Source: Dactylorhiza incarnata
Taxonomy: Eukaryota; Streptophyta; Magnoliopsida; Asparagales; Orchidaceae
Direction: 5' to 3'
NCBI GenBank assembly: GCA_033032865.1
Contig: JAWHQI010000064.1
Span: 9,858,001-9,922,000 of the forward strand
Length of the DNA: 64,000 nucleotides
Below, in pieces: positions 10,698 to 21,496 of this stretch. The notes under the pieces were generated by a model, which saw nothing but the letters and a program-made list of their open reading frames with translations, made no database searches and was not told where the DNA came from. A program made the position numbers and the translations under genes. The first letter of the stretch is position 1, and each line of letters starts with the position of its first letter.

Positions 10698-10985
10698 TCA
10701 CCTCAAACTCCCCATGACATGGCAAGCCACCACCATGGAGTCTGTCGAAACCTCCACCTCTTGCACTCCCAACTCCTGGGCTAGGCGGAGGCCTGCTATC
10801 ATGGCTTCATACTTGGCCTGATTGTTGGTGAGGGGAAAATGAGTATTGATCGCCTGCTCGATCCTCGTTCCGTGGGGGCTTACCAAAAACACCCCTCCCC
10901 CGAAGGAATGCTTTCCCGAGGCCCCGTCCACCAACATCCTCCAGGACACCGAGTTGGGTATTTCAGACTCTTCCACCTCGGTCAC
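10698..10985 (-). pseudogene. Tat-1 second (archaeal-like) RNase H
   Basis: The segment reads MLVDGASGKHSFGGG, then LTNNQAKYEAMIAGL and VSTDSMVV. This is the D...E...D layout of the extra RNase H that marks the Tat lineage, following the retroviral-type RNase H directly. It probably removes the RNA template strand during reverse transcription or substitutes for a weakened first domain. The linker to integrase (10285-10725) is readable in an overlapping frame. Confidence 0.8.
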
Positions 10986-11479
10986 ATAGTATGCAAAAAG
11001 TCCGCCACCGCTTGGGCTTTTATTGACAACCTGGGCACGTACGAGATATCGAATTCATTTAGCTCCACCGACCACTTAGCCAACCTTCCAGTGTGTTCGA
11101 CTCCTTCCATAATGTTGCGAAGGGGGTGGTCGGTTACCACCTTGATGGAATGAGCCTGGAAGTAGGGCCTGAGCTTCCGAGCCGACACCACGAGGGCGAA
11201 GGCCAACTTTTCCAAAATGGGGTACCGGAGCTCGGCCTTCCTCAAGACCCGACTGACATAGTAGATTGGGAGCTGCTTTTTCCCTTCTTCCCGGACCAGC
11301 ATCGAGCTTACTGCCTCGGGTCCTACCCCCAGGTATAGGGATAGGTCCTCTCCTCCTCTCGGCCCTTGCAACAATGGGGCTTGGGTCAATTGTTCCTTCA
11401 ACGCTTGAAAGGCCCCTTCATACTCGGGGTCCATTCGAACTTTTGGTTCCCCCGCAGCACCTTGAAGAAGGCTGAGCAC
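10982..11479 (-). pseudogene. Tat-1 first RNase H domain
   Basis: The frame carries LSLYLGVGPEAVSSMLVREE, then LPIYYVSRVLRKAELRYPILEKLAFALV and VVTDHPLRNIM, the usual order of the Ty3 RNase H. The expected first catalytic Asp position reads LYLGV, so the first acid appears lost, as in Tat elements where the second RNase H is thought to take over. The frame stops near 10982 at the junction with the second domain. Confidence 0.8.
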
Positions 11480-12295
11480 TTCTCCCCTGCCCTGGAGAGG
11501 AACCTGCTTAGCCCGACCAGCTTCCTTGTGAGACGTTGGACTTTCTTCGCACTCCCCGGAGACCCCAGCTCCATGATTGCCTTGACCTTGTCCGGGTTAG
11601 GCTCCACCCCAACAGGGGTGAGCAAGTGATCCATGAACTTCCCTCGGCTGGCCCCAAAGACACATTTATGAGAGTTGAGCTTCATCTTGAACTTTCTCAA
11701 AGTCCCGAAGGTTTCCTCAAGGTCACGGAGGTGGGACTCGAGGTCCCGACTCTTTACCATGAGGTCATCCACATAGACCTCCAGGTTCCTTCCCTTTTTT
11801 CTCTCGGAAGACCCTGTCCATCATCCGTTGGTACGTTGCCCATGAGTTCTTTAGCCCGAAGGGCATCATCTTGTAGCAGTAGCACCAATCCCATGTGATA
11901 AAGGAGACATCCTTAATGTCGGGAGGGTGAATGCGGATCTGATGGTAACCTGAGAAAGCATCTAGAAAACTCATTAGTGAAAAACCGACGTCTGAGTCAA
12001 CCATCACGTCGATTCATGGCATGGGATAAAAATCCTTGGGGCATGATTTATTTAATAGTGAAAAGTCAATGCACATCCTCCACCTACCATCACCTTTTTT
12101 TACCATCACTACATTGGAGACCCATCCTGGATACTGGATCTCCGATACAAAATCAGACTTGAGGGGCTTGCTCACCTCCTCCCAGAAAGGTGCCTCTAGC
12201 TTGTCCGTGATGGACCTCTTCTTCTGGAGGATAGGGCGGGTGCCAGGGTCGAGGTTGAGGCAATGACATGCCACAACTGCATCGATCCCAGACAT
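11400..12295 (-). pseudogene. Tat-1 reverse transcriptase
   Basis: RT copies element RNA into DNA. Visible blocks are KKRSITDKLEAPFWEEV, VVMVKKGDGRWRMCIDFSLLN, SFLDAFSGYHQI, YKMMPFGLKNSWATYQRMMD, and the catalytic YVDDLMVKS at about 11755-11782. A stop follows DFYPMP near 12015, and the frame shifts in an A-rich run just before YVDD near 11800. It then continues into the thumb (CVFGASRGKFMDHL) and the RNase H. Confidence 0.85.
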
Positions 12296-12299
12296 CTCT

Positions 12300-12977
12300 A
12301 CGACATTCCAGGTGAAGACATCAACGTTCTCCTGGACGCAAGACAGGATCTTCCTCCGATCCTCGGGGCTGAGCTCCCCACTGATCTTTACTTTCTCGGT
12401 CGCCCCTGCCCTGGTGACGACCTCCAGCTACACCACCTCTTCCACGGCTTCCATCCTTGACTATTCTGCCCAGTCGTTTTCCTTCCTCTCCCCGCAAGCA
12501 AGCGCTTCAGCTCCTCCTTCCTTCTCCTTCTCCTCCACCACCATCAGCTCCTTTGCCCCTCCTTCCTGGGCTAGACCTTCTCCTTCTACACCTTCCTCCT
12601 CACATACCTCTTTCGGCCTCGCCGACTCTCCCATCTCCCGATCCCATTCTTCCGCTTCTGCCATCCAGGAGATGGTGTTCGCGGTAGTCACTTAGCACTG
12701 CCTTGCCACCCTCGGGTCTCCCCTCAATCGGACCTGGACTCCTCCTGCGTTGAACTTGAGCATTGGTGAAAGGTGGAGGGGACGCAGCAGAATACACTGA
12801 TGAGTGGTCGTCCGAAGATGGCGTTGTAGCTACTGGGGGTGTGCACTATGACAAAGCGGCAGTTCCGGAACTGACCCCCCAAGACTACATGGAGGCCCAC
12901 TCCTCCTTCTACCTCCTTCCTCTCCCAAGAGAACCAAATAATGGGCCGTCCGAAGCCAACACCCTCCGAGCCTTCAC
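12300..12977 (-). other. Protease-RT spacer of Tat-1, low complexity
   Basis: The minus strand encodes Glu/Gly-rich low-complexity sequence in broken frames (near 12461-12691). No domain is recognised. Plus-strand frames here are Pro/Ser-rich shadows. Confidence 0.5.
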
Positions 12978-13182
12978 CTACATCTCGTCGAACGCCTTCT
13001 TGAATATGACGTTGACCGAGCTCCCGTTATCCACGATGATCCGGGATACAGTGAAGTTCTTGATGGCTATCTGGATGACCAGCGCATCGCAGAATGGGTC
13101 CTCATGGCCCGACATATCCTTCTGGGTGAACATGATCTTATCTGCAGGACGTGGGGCTTGGGATGTCGAAGCCATGCTCTGA
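12978..13182 (-). pseudogene. Tat-1 aspartic protease
   Basis: This is a 65-codon segment with ALVIQIAIKNFTVSRIIVDNGSSVNVIFKKAF. The DNGSS box replaces the usual D-T/S-G active site. Tat proteases often have D-x-G-S-S, so the change alone does not prove loss of function. It would cut the Gag-Pol polyprotein. A C17 homopolymer lies just upstream in reading direction (13229-13245). Confidence 0.65.
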
Positions 13183-13399
13183 CGATATATGGTATGGAGG
13201 CTTGCCTTTCAGGTCACCTCGATCCCTACCCCCCCCCCCCCCCCCATGGATCACTCTGATCCCTCCTCGGGTCCCCACATCGACCCGGTCCTCACACCTT
13301 TCGTTCTCCTTGTCCTGAGGCAAGACCTACTCAATCCTCACTGGCCACTGCTCCCACGGCGCCGACATTCTGGCTCCCCTCACCTCCAAGAACTCCGGG

Positions 13400-14763
13400 C
13401 AGGTGGACGTTGCGTGACCTTCCTCCTGGTTGAAGTCACAATAGGGCAACGCCCTCCTCCCCTCTTCTCGGCCTCCGCCCCTCTATTCCTCCTCCTAGGA
13501 CCGGCTACTCCGGCCCCTGCTCCCTTCCTCTTCTTGCTCTTCCTCGCCCGACCTCCATTCCCTGGTGAGGCGGGCGAGGAGGTGGCCTAGGGCCCTTCCT
13601 CCACCCTAGCTGGTGGGGTCTTCCTTGCCCTCCTTGGAAGTTGCCCCCTCCCTGGTGGAAACTCCTTACTTGGCCCTGCATCCCCCTCCTTGCTGCCTCC
13701 ACCCCGAATCTGGAGCCCTCACCTCTTCTCTTCTCCTTGCCTCTGGTTGTCTAACCTCCGCTCAATCAACCGTGCCAGCCTATTCAAGAACTCGGGGTTG
13801 GCATCCTTCCCCTCCATCTCCTCTACCGCTCTCTTCATTTGCTCCTCAAAGGACAAGGGAGCCCTCCTCTTGAGGCCCATCTTGAAAATCCCCTCCCGCA
13901 GCCCCACTATGAAGGCAAGCTAAAGGGTGTACCCTGGCACCTCCTGGATGAGAAGGACCTCCTCCTGGAACCGATCCACATAATGAGCTAGTGAGTCCCC
14001 CTGTATCTGCTTGATATTGAAGAGCGCCTCAGGGTCCTTCTTCCTCTTCTTCGAGGTCGAGAAGTGCAGCAGGAAGCGCGACGCAGATCCTCGAAAGAAT
14101 ATATCGACCCTGAGGGAAACTGGTGGAACCAGTCCCTTGCTTTCTCTTTCAGGGTGGTGGCGAAGAGTCGGCACTTGAAAACGTCCGACATAGGTCTGAT
14201 AGAGACCATGTCTTCGAACCACTGCATGTGCTGAATGGGGTCATCTTTGCCGGTATAAAACATCATGGTTGGCTCTCTGAACCCCTTGGGGAGTGGTGCC
14301 GAGAGCACCAACTCGCAGAATGGGCTCCCTCCCTTCACTCCCCTGACCTGCTCCACTCGCCCCGCGAGCTCCCCGGGCAACCCAGCTACTACTGGCCCCG
14401 CGCTTGCCGAGAGGCCACTCGTCAGGACCTCATTGGTTGGGATCCTGCCTGACTGGGCGGCATTTTCTAGGACTCTGCTTGCACTCGCTGGATCGGGGAA
14501 ATCTCCCGCCTCGTGAGGTCTTGCTCCGGCATCTGGGACATCGCCTCCTTTCCTGGCCTCTGCCCCGGGGCGCTCTCGCCAATTCCAGCTGGAGGGGCCA
14601 CCTGGGGCGTAGGGGTTGCGAGACCCCCAAGTGCCGTGGCGAGAGCGCACTGGAAAGCCCCGAGAAAGTCCCTCTTGAGGTCTGTCAGCTTCTCCACCGT
14701 TGCTGGCACGTCGGGTGGTGGCGAGCTGCCGTAGCCCGCCTCTCGCTCGTCATCTTCCGCCAT
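13400..14763 (-). pseudogene. Tat-1 gag (capsid)
   Basis: The ATG at 14763 (minus strand) opens MAEDDEREAGYGSSPPPDVP. The capsid core is in a second frame: MMFYTGKDDPIQHMQWFEDMVSIRPMSDVFKCRLFATTLKEKARDWF (only partly conserved), then in a third frame DSLAHYVDRFQEEV and an arginine-rich tail ending near 13700. Two frameshifts (about 14470-14640 and 14050) and one stop (near 13920) break it. No clear zinc knuckle was found. It would form the particle that carries element RNA. Confidence 0.75.
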
Positions 14764-14797
14764 GTCTCTTCCTCTGAACTTTCTTCAACTAGCTGCA

Positions 14798-14816
14798 CTC
14801 CACGCTCACCGCACCA
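14798..14816 (-). other. Primer-binding site of Tat-1
   Basis: TGGTGCGGTGAGCGTGGAG lies four bases inside the LTR end on the minus strand. The same sequence follows the LTR in Tat-2 (34353-34371) and Tat-3 (35977-35995). It would pair with a tRNA ending ...ACCGCACCA. I cannot assign the tRNA species. Confidence 0.75.
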
Positions 14817-14820
14817 AAAA

Positions 14821-15440
14821 TGTTGAAACCATACATTGGTCTCTTATGGAGCTCGGGACCTCAAAAAATGAGTGGCAACTAGCACCTACTGATTCCTCGG
14901 GAGGAACAGACCGAAGACTCGGAACTAGACACAGACCCTTGGTCGCAGCGATGAGGTCCCACCACACACCTGGAAGATCTTAGAGCGCTTCCACTCCCAA
15001 GCCAAAGCTGAGACTGGGCACCTTGGAGAGCATGAGAGCAAAGCCAAGATAACCTAGGGAGGAGGAAGCTCAGAGTACTGAGATTGGAATCCTCTCCAAA
15101 GGCGCCCTTCAAGGTCTATATATAGTTTTCTACTCACGGTCTGCTAATAGCGGGATTCCGCCTTACACTTTTGCTATATGCAGCCCAAAATTGTCTGCCA
15201 ACAACCAAACTCCGCTGTTTGGAGAGGCTAACTGCAGACCACCATGGGCTTCCAGGTAAAAACACCCTCGGACCCCTACTAGCGAGCCGCCCATGGGTCT
15301 GCTCTCGCGACCCGCGAGCCTTGGCTCACCCGCCTTCCTGCGAGCAGCCTTTGAGACTCTAGCTCGCCCTACTTCTTACTCCTTTCTCTTGTTGATCCCT
15401 TAGTCTCCGCTCACCTCCCGACGAATACCGGGGTTGTACA
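14821..15440 (-). repeat. 5' LTR of Tat-1 (620 bp)
   Basis: On the plus strand it runs TGTTGAAACC...GGGTTGTACA, which on the element strand is TGTACAACCC...GGTTTCAACA. It matches 3090-3631 over most of its length. The downstream flank (TACCA) is copia sequence. Confidence 0.85.
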
Positions 15441-15993
15441 TACCATGTTCTGTTTGGGCCAAAGGAGATAAAGTTCTTGTGGAACTTCTCTTCTGTGAAG
15501 GCGGATAATACTCACACTAGGCGACGTGTGAAGGACTTATTTGTGCTTTCCACAAACTCATATGTGTACAAAATGAAGACCAATGATAGTGCAGTGATCT
15601 GGCATGAACGGTTGGGTCACGTGGGGATGGACAAGTTGAAGGATACGGTGGCAAGAGGCCATGTAAAAGGCCTACCTAGGTTATCTTCGTTTGGTGACGA
15701 TCATGTCTATTAAGGATGTCAATTTGGGAAAGCACATCACCTCCTATTTGACATGTCTCTTTCCAAGAGCAAGGCGCCATTGGTGTGCATTCACGGTGAC
15801 TTGATGAGACTGTGCGCCACTCCCACTTACGCAGGAAATCAGTACATGCTTGTACTTGTGGATGACTTTTCTCGATACACATGGGTGTACATCGTGAAGG
15901 AGAAAAGTCTTCGGGAAGTTTGTGGAGTTCAAGGAGAAAGTGGAAGGCGTGCTGAAGTTGCGAATAAAGAAGCTGAGAACGGGCAATGGAGGG
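15441..15993 (+). pseudogene. Ty1/copia integrase fragment
   Basis: The plus strand reads VIWHERLGHVGMDKLKD (GAG-pre-integrase box), then a stop at 15711, then PTYAGNQYMLVLVDDFSRYTWVY, the first part of a copia integrase core with its first catalytic Asp region damaged (HGDLM). A frameshift near 15905 follows. The fragment ends at 15993 where the Tat-2 LTR begins and starts at the Tat-1 LTR end, so it is host sequence caught between two Tat insertions. Confidence 0.85.
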
Positions 15994-16507
15994 TGTTGAA
16001 ACCAAACTTGGCTTCTTGTGGAGTTCGGGCCTCAACAAGTTGGGGATGACCTCACACATACTTCTCCCAAGGGAGAGCGCTAGGTTGAAGGCTTAGGAAC
16101 TAGGAACAAGGAACAAGACCAAGGGCTTAGCGAGGAGGTCCCACCACACACCCGAAAGATCATAGAGCGCTTCCTCTCCCAAGCCAATGCTAAGCTTGGG
16201 CACCTTTGGAGGCTCTCTCCACCCACCAAAGAAACATGGGGAGAGAGTGGCCAAAAGATAAGTAGTCCCATTTATAGATTTCCGAAATGGGTCTGCCTAT
16301 AGCCAGAATCTGGCCTACGAGATTATGAAAATACCCCCGGATTTGGCCTACCAACAGCCAAATCCCTCCTTCCGAGGCGCTAAACGCAGACCGCCCCCTC
16401 TCCTCGGGGCTGGGCGAGAGGGGGCAGCCCCCCCCCCCCCCCCCTGCTCACCCCCTCACTGGGCTGGGCAAGCGGGAGGATGCCCCCCTCTCCGGCTCGC
16501 CCCCTGC
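15994..16507 (-). repeat. Tat-2 3' LTR, part 1
   Basis: It starts TGTTGAAACC and matches 34375 onwards (CTTGGCTTCTT, CCCAAGGGAGAGCGCTAGGT, TTTATAGATTTCC). It is cut at CCTGC (16503-16507), the left copy of the target duplication of element C. A C17 run lies at 16428-16444. Confidence 0.85.
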
Positions 16508-16739
16508 TGATGAGTCCTGATCATATACATTTTTATGGACTCATCTGGGCCTTTATTCAGTCATTTCACCGCACTTTAGCCTTGTTATAGTTTATATTTG
16601 ATATTCCATGCTATGTGCACTTCTAGGCCCATTTTGGTGTGATTTCATGCTTTTCTTCATTAGTAGTTTTCATGCTCCGTTAGGTGCCACTTTCAGTGGC
16701 TAGATTCGTGGTTATGCTGGAATAGGAGTCGTGCAGGTG

Positions 16740-17135
16740 TTCCTGGTGCAACTCTGCACAGGAACACTGCGCACGATCACCGGTTCTATTGCGCATGACC
16801 ACTGGTCGTGCGCCACTGATCGTGTGCACTTAACCCTTTTTTTATGAGTTCTGTTTGGTGCAGTGCGCACGACCATCTAAGCTAGTGCGCACGACCACCG
16901 GTCGTGCGCCACTGTTCGTGCGCGCTTATCATCAATTTCTTGAGTTCTGTTTCAATCAGTGCGCACGACCACCGACGATAGTGCGCACGACCACCGGTCG
17001 TGCGCCACCGGTCGTGCGAACATGTTATTTCATAATTTCTATCTTTGCAGGTTCCGTCCAGGCAGAGCGCACGATCACAGGATTCTTGTGCGCACGACCA
17101 CTGGTCGTGCGCCAATGACCGTGCGCACTGTTTAA
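16740..17135. repeat. Cluster of GCGCACGACC / GGTCGTGCGC palindromes
   Basis: The word GCGCACGACC and its reverse complement GGTCGTGCGC alternate about a dozen times, often as head-to-head pairs separated by ACC (for example near 16887-16911 and 16981-17004). The cluster ends 10-20 bp before the TATA box. The copy in the 3' LTR (29430-29815) has one additional 22-bp unit. Confidence 0.9.
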
Positions 17136-17145
17136 TTCCAGCGCC

Positions 17146-17152
17146 TATAAAT
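17146..17152 (+). promoter_or_regulatory. TATA box of element C LTR
   Basis: TATAAAT within GCGCCTATAAATTCC, directly downstream of the palindrome cluster. The 3' LTR has TATAAATACC at the same place (about 29832). Confidence 0.55.
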
Positions 17153-18227
17153 TCCGCTGCTCGCGATTTAGGTCAGATCGACCGCCGTTTTCACGCCCAG
17201 CTCCGCCGTTCCGCGCCAGTTTCGCCCCTCCATCGTCGCCCACCATCTAGAGGTGCTCCGGGCTTGTTCTTCACGCCAATATTGAGCCGGAGTTTCCTCT
17301 CGGCCTCCTCCTTCATCCAAGAGCTCCAAAGGAAGACCTAGCCGCCATTGCCATCAAGCAAGAGGAAGTTTGCAACCTCTACCGGATCGTGACACGAAGA
17401 AGACGGGTCCATTGGAGAGTCGTGACAGCTCTCTCTACCCCAGACGTAGTTGCGGACCGAGCTTGGACGCGGATTGACAACCCGGCGACTCCAACCGTGA
17501 ATCTCCAACGAGCCTTCGGATTCGGTCGATTTCTTGCCTTGTTCTCCTCTTATTGATTGTTGTAATAGTTAGATCTTTTGTATTTTGATGAAGAACACTA
17601 TAGACCTTGCTATTTAAAGTTATTTCATGTCTATGTGAAATACCCTTTTTGTTTATTTGTGTGCTTGAGGTGCGCCCCATTCCATCCTCCATCCCGCCGT
17701 CACATCCGGTGCCGCACTAGCAATTGCTAGTGGCGTGCTTGTCGAAGAGGTGCTTGCGACCCTCATTCCGTTAGTCTACTCGCCCATCCGCCTACCGAAG
17801 CGTGGCATAGCGGCCCGTGTATTCCATCCCGCCTAACGAAGCAGCGCGCTCAAGGCCTGCATAGTTTGATCCGCATGCCTACTCGTCCATCCGCCCTTAT
17901 GAAGTAGCGAGCTCAAGGCCTACGTAGTCTTCCATCCCGCCGAGCGAAGCTTTGCATAGCGGCATTGCATAGGAGTAGTTGTAGCATTTTCTCTTTATTT
18001 TCCACAAACCAAACCAACCCCCGTTTCCGCAATCCATCCGACCCAAAGGACTTCGATCTCAAGTCCTTCCTTGAACGTTAACTCCACCTTACTATGTTCC
18101 TTGAGAGATTCGATACTCGGGGATTACTCCTCATTTTATATTACTTGAACGATCGGTACACTGCCGTTTCGTGTCGCAGTCTAGCCACCGCCTATAGCGG
18201 TGTGCTAAGATTTGCGCATCAAGTTTT

Positions 18228-18245
18228 TGGCGCCGTTGCCGGGGA
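18228..18245 (+). other. Primer-binding site of element C (Asp-tRNA type)
   Basis: TGGCGCCGTTGCCGGGGA starts six bases after the LTR end. This is the known primer site of Athila-like plant elements, complementary to the 3' end of an Asp tRNA. Element B has the same sequence on the other strand. Confidence 0.85.
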
Positions 18246-18475
18246 ACACAGTCGTGTGAGTTTTCTTGAGAGGGAGAGCCGAGAGATAGTAGTTCTTCCA
18301 GTGTGTATAGCCGCTTTATTATTTTTGTTTGCCTTTTAATTGTCTTTTGTTTGTTTTTAATTCTTCATCCCCTATTTTAAAGTTTTAGGCAAGTTTTATT
18401 CAAGGAGTTTTTCTAGTTGTGTAGATTTCCTTGCAGAGAATTTCAGTTTCTTTTTATCTGCTTTGAATTTTGAAA

Positions 18476-19675
18476 ATGTCGTCATGGGGTATTTCACCTA
18501 GCTTTAATGATAAGATGGTTTATTATTTAGACCAAATGAATGAGTTGAATGCTAGGCAGTGTAGGAACGTTGTTTGCTTGTTGTGTCGAGAAGAGGGTCA
18601 TGAATTGAAAGACTGTCCTAGTCTTTTCAAGCCTGACCGCCGCTCCTCCACCCAGGACAAAATTGTCCCTATCGCTCATTCTTTACCCATGGAGGCAATT
18701 GTGCCCTCTACCCCTGAGCTTGTCTCGTGCACGGACTCCTCACCCCCTGTTTACGGCTTCACTCCCAGTGATGATGATCACTCATCTGTTAGCCAACAAG
18801 GAGAGGAATGGGAGCTCCTAGATGCACCTGAGTATGATGAGGAAAGTATTCTTTCCATCGGGGAGGCTTTAGCAGATCTTTTTGCGGAGGAACCGAATCT
18901 TTTTGTCCCTCCAGTTTCTTTGTAAGATTTTTCTACACATATTCTTTATGATCCTATCGAAGTAAAGGAGCTGGGTGATGCTTCTGACTCGGAGGGTGCT
19001 CCAAAGTGGGATGAGGATGTCATTTTCCCTGAGGGGGAGAATGAATACTTTGAACACGATGATGCACCTCGGTGGGATGAGGAGGATACTCTCTCTGATG
19101 AGGAGGTTTGCACTTCTTCATGGGACGAGGAGGTCCAAATCACCACTGAGGCTCCTGAGTTCTCAAGCCCCCCTTGCTATGATATTTACGATGATGATAG
19201 TGATCTACCCTTGGATCTTGCTGGGAGTGAAACCGGGATCACTCCCCAGATTGTTGATGATTTACGTTTTTCTTCTCGTTTCTTTCTGGACCCCCCTTCT
19301 TCTTCCGAGCCTGTGCAGGTTGAGTCTTTACAGGTGCCCCAGGAGGACTTGGAGCTTCTTGCTCAAGTCAATATTAATTGCGTCCTTATATGCGAGGAGG
19401 TTGATCTTTCCTCCATTAAGGAAGCCTCATTCTTTGCCTTTTCTTCCTGCGGACCTGTTGTGGACGATACCTTGCTAGGCAAGGAGGTGTTTTGTGAGAT
19501 GAGTGAGGACCAGGCCTCCTCCTTTTCTTACATTCTCTTCCCTCTACCTGTGAGGAGCAGGTATCTATATTTAGGTAGAGGGGTGACTGTTCTATCACCG
19601 TATCGGTACCCGCTACCGACACAGATATTAGGCCAGTTACCTGTCCACTTCTCCTTCCATAGGCCCATTAGCTAG
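18476..19675 (+). CDS. Acidic zinc-knuckle protein of element C, one stop
   Basis: One frame of 400 codons from ATG 18476 to TAG 19673-19675, with a single internal TAA at 18923-18925. Near the N-terminus CLLCREEGHELKDC is a C-x2-C-x4-H-x4-C zinc knuckle as in Gag nucleocapsids, but no capsid domain precedes it. The rest is very acidic, with repeated WDE/DE blocks (APKWDEDVIFPEGE, APRWDEEDTLSDEE, SSWDEEV at about codons 175-220). It is the only coding capacity of the element. It could bind element RNA and let the transcript be packaged by helper particles; that is inference. The frame staying open for 400 codons apart from one stop argues that it was translated until recently. Confidence 0.6.
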
Positions 19676-21398
19676 AACTCTTAAAGTTTAAATAAGTCTT
19701 GCTGGGATGACAATAACCCCAGTAGTTATCTTCTTTTCTGCATTTTTATTTCTTCTAATCATGTTTAGTTAGTAGTACTTTCTTTTCAGTTTTCTTTTGT
19801 CTTTGTTTTTGCGGAGCTGACCCCTGCAGGTACTTATTCTGGATGGCGGATGCTGCAGCTCATTTTAGCTTACACGCCAATCTTCTGGTATGCTCACTTG
19901 CTGAGCATTGGGTACTCTCTTCCCCTAGCCTTTGCTGATTTTCATGTCATATATTATGCGGATTGTTTAGTTTAAGTCTGGGGGAGAGTAGTTTTGTTTA
20001 CCCGCTCACGTGCACTATTGCACTGCATGCTAAAAGATTTCATTTAAATTGTTGTTCATTTTCATTGCACACCACATCACCCACTTGAGCGCGTACTCAT
20101 CTGTTTGCTTGCTCTGTTGCAAATTTAATTCTTCTGCTTATTTGGGAAAGTCTAGGTGATGGCTTAGGACTATGTAGCAGAGTAAAATGTTGACTCCCGT
20201 AGTGCTCCTAGTCGAGTGCTCGGTTGCATAGGAATTTGTGTAGGTTAGATCTCTTTTTATACCATGGTTTTATATTTTTTTCTCTATTAGTGTAAAAGTT
20301 ATTTACTCTACTCAAATGGTAATCCGGTGTGAATCAAACGGTAGCATAGGGATGTGTGTAAACGATCGCTAGATTCGTATTGCTTGAGTCAGGAGAAAGG
20401 AGAATCTTTCTCGGTGGCTAGAACTTGCCCCAAGCGATTCTTGAAGCATGGGTATACGGTTAGTCAATTGTGTGAATGTGATATAGGCCATCATTTTGGC
20501 CCGGTTGAGCCTTTGTGCCTATCCCTACCGATATATCCTCGCTAGCCCAGTTGTGCCTACCCGTTCTTTGATTCAGCCCCACTTTTATTTCACCAAAGCC
20601 CAAAAGCCAATCCTAGTCGCACACCCAAATCTGAGCTTTAGCTGTTTATTATTTTCATGAGTTGGGTTGTTGATGTGGTAATATGTTTGTGAAGATGTGG
20701 ATGTGTCCTTTTGTTTATTTGCTGAAAATGATAAAAAAAAATGAGAAAAAGAAAAGAAGTTAAAAAGAAAGGAAAGAGAAGGAGTGTTTAATTGAAAATC
20801 TTTATGTATAGATTTATGTTTGGGAGTAGGCGGTGCACGCACCCATGCTGTTAAGTCCAAGTCTGGGGGTGTTGTGTACCCGCGTGTTTGTGTGGTGAAT
20901 GAGGATAGTTTCCTGCATTAGCTCATTTGGGTTTAGTATTTGAACCATCGTCTTTATCATTGTATACCTCACCTAAACCCAAGCCCCATTTAAAACCTAA
21001 AGTCCTATTGATTCACGCATTTGAGTCAAACCAGTGCCGTGGAGAGAATGTGACCGGGCAAGCCTATGGTCACCGACACCGATGGATTTCGGTGGAGTTT
21101 TTCCCGCATCCCAATCTTGAGCAATGCTCATCTCAGCGCTTAGTTTACTTTCTCCGTATGCATGACCGGATGATTCACCGTAGTTCACCATTTTGAGTGA
21201 TTGTAATATGCTTTTACTCTTTTAGAAATATATAAACTGTTTATATAATCAGAAATCTTTTCTACTATTTTTCTTATGCACGTGAGCATGCGACTTCGCA
21301 TGGTACTCTGTATTGTAATCTTAAGCCATCTACTTTTCTTTCCTCGTTCGCTTAGAATTTGTTTACTCGGGACGCGCAAACAGGTAAGTCTGGGGGTG
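19676..21398 (+). other. Non-coding 3' region of element C with three purine tracts
   Basis: No gene seen. AAGTCTGGGGG appears three times: about 19974, 20859 and 21386. The last directly precedes the 3' LTR and is the true polypurine tract. A minus-strand frame at 20585-20860 is low-complexity and not supported. Confidence 0.7.
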
Positions 21399-21496
21399 TG
21401 ATGAGTCCTGATCATATACATTTTTATGGACTCATCTGGGCCTTTATTCAGTCATTTCACCGCACTTTAGCCTTGTTATAGTTTATATTTGATATT
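21399..21496 (+). repeat. 3' LTR of element C, part 1
   Basis: TGATGAGTCC... identical to the first 98 bases of the 5' LTR. It is cut by element B after ATATT (21492-21496), the left target duplication. Confidence 0.9.

Larger units (their letters stand above)
3090..15440 (-). mobile_element. Tat-1: degenerate Tat-type Ty3/gypsy element
   Basis: A minus-strand element with a 620-bp 5' LTR (14821-15440), a primer site, gag (from 14763), protease, RT, RNase H, a second RNase H and integrase (to about 9230). A 5.6-kb 3' region follows, then a truncated 3' LTR (3090-3631). The second RNase H after the first is a hallmark of the Tat lineage. The 3' region holds a tandem array and two plus-strand intron-bearing genes, the position where Tat elements are known to carry antisense genes. 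Stops and frameshifts run through gag and pol, so the copy is not autonomous. No target duplication can be checked because the left LTR lacks its outer end. Confidence 0.85.
16508..18221 (+). repeat. 5' LTR of element C (1,714 bp)
   Basis: TGATGAGTCC...GCGCATCA. It contains a palindrome cluster (16740-17135), a TATA box, then a pyrimidine-rich transcribed part and a run of CATCCCGCC / GAAGC repeats at about 17690-17970. The 3' LTR differs mainly by one 22-bp unit in the palindrome cluster. Confidence 0.9.
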
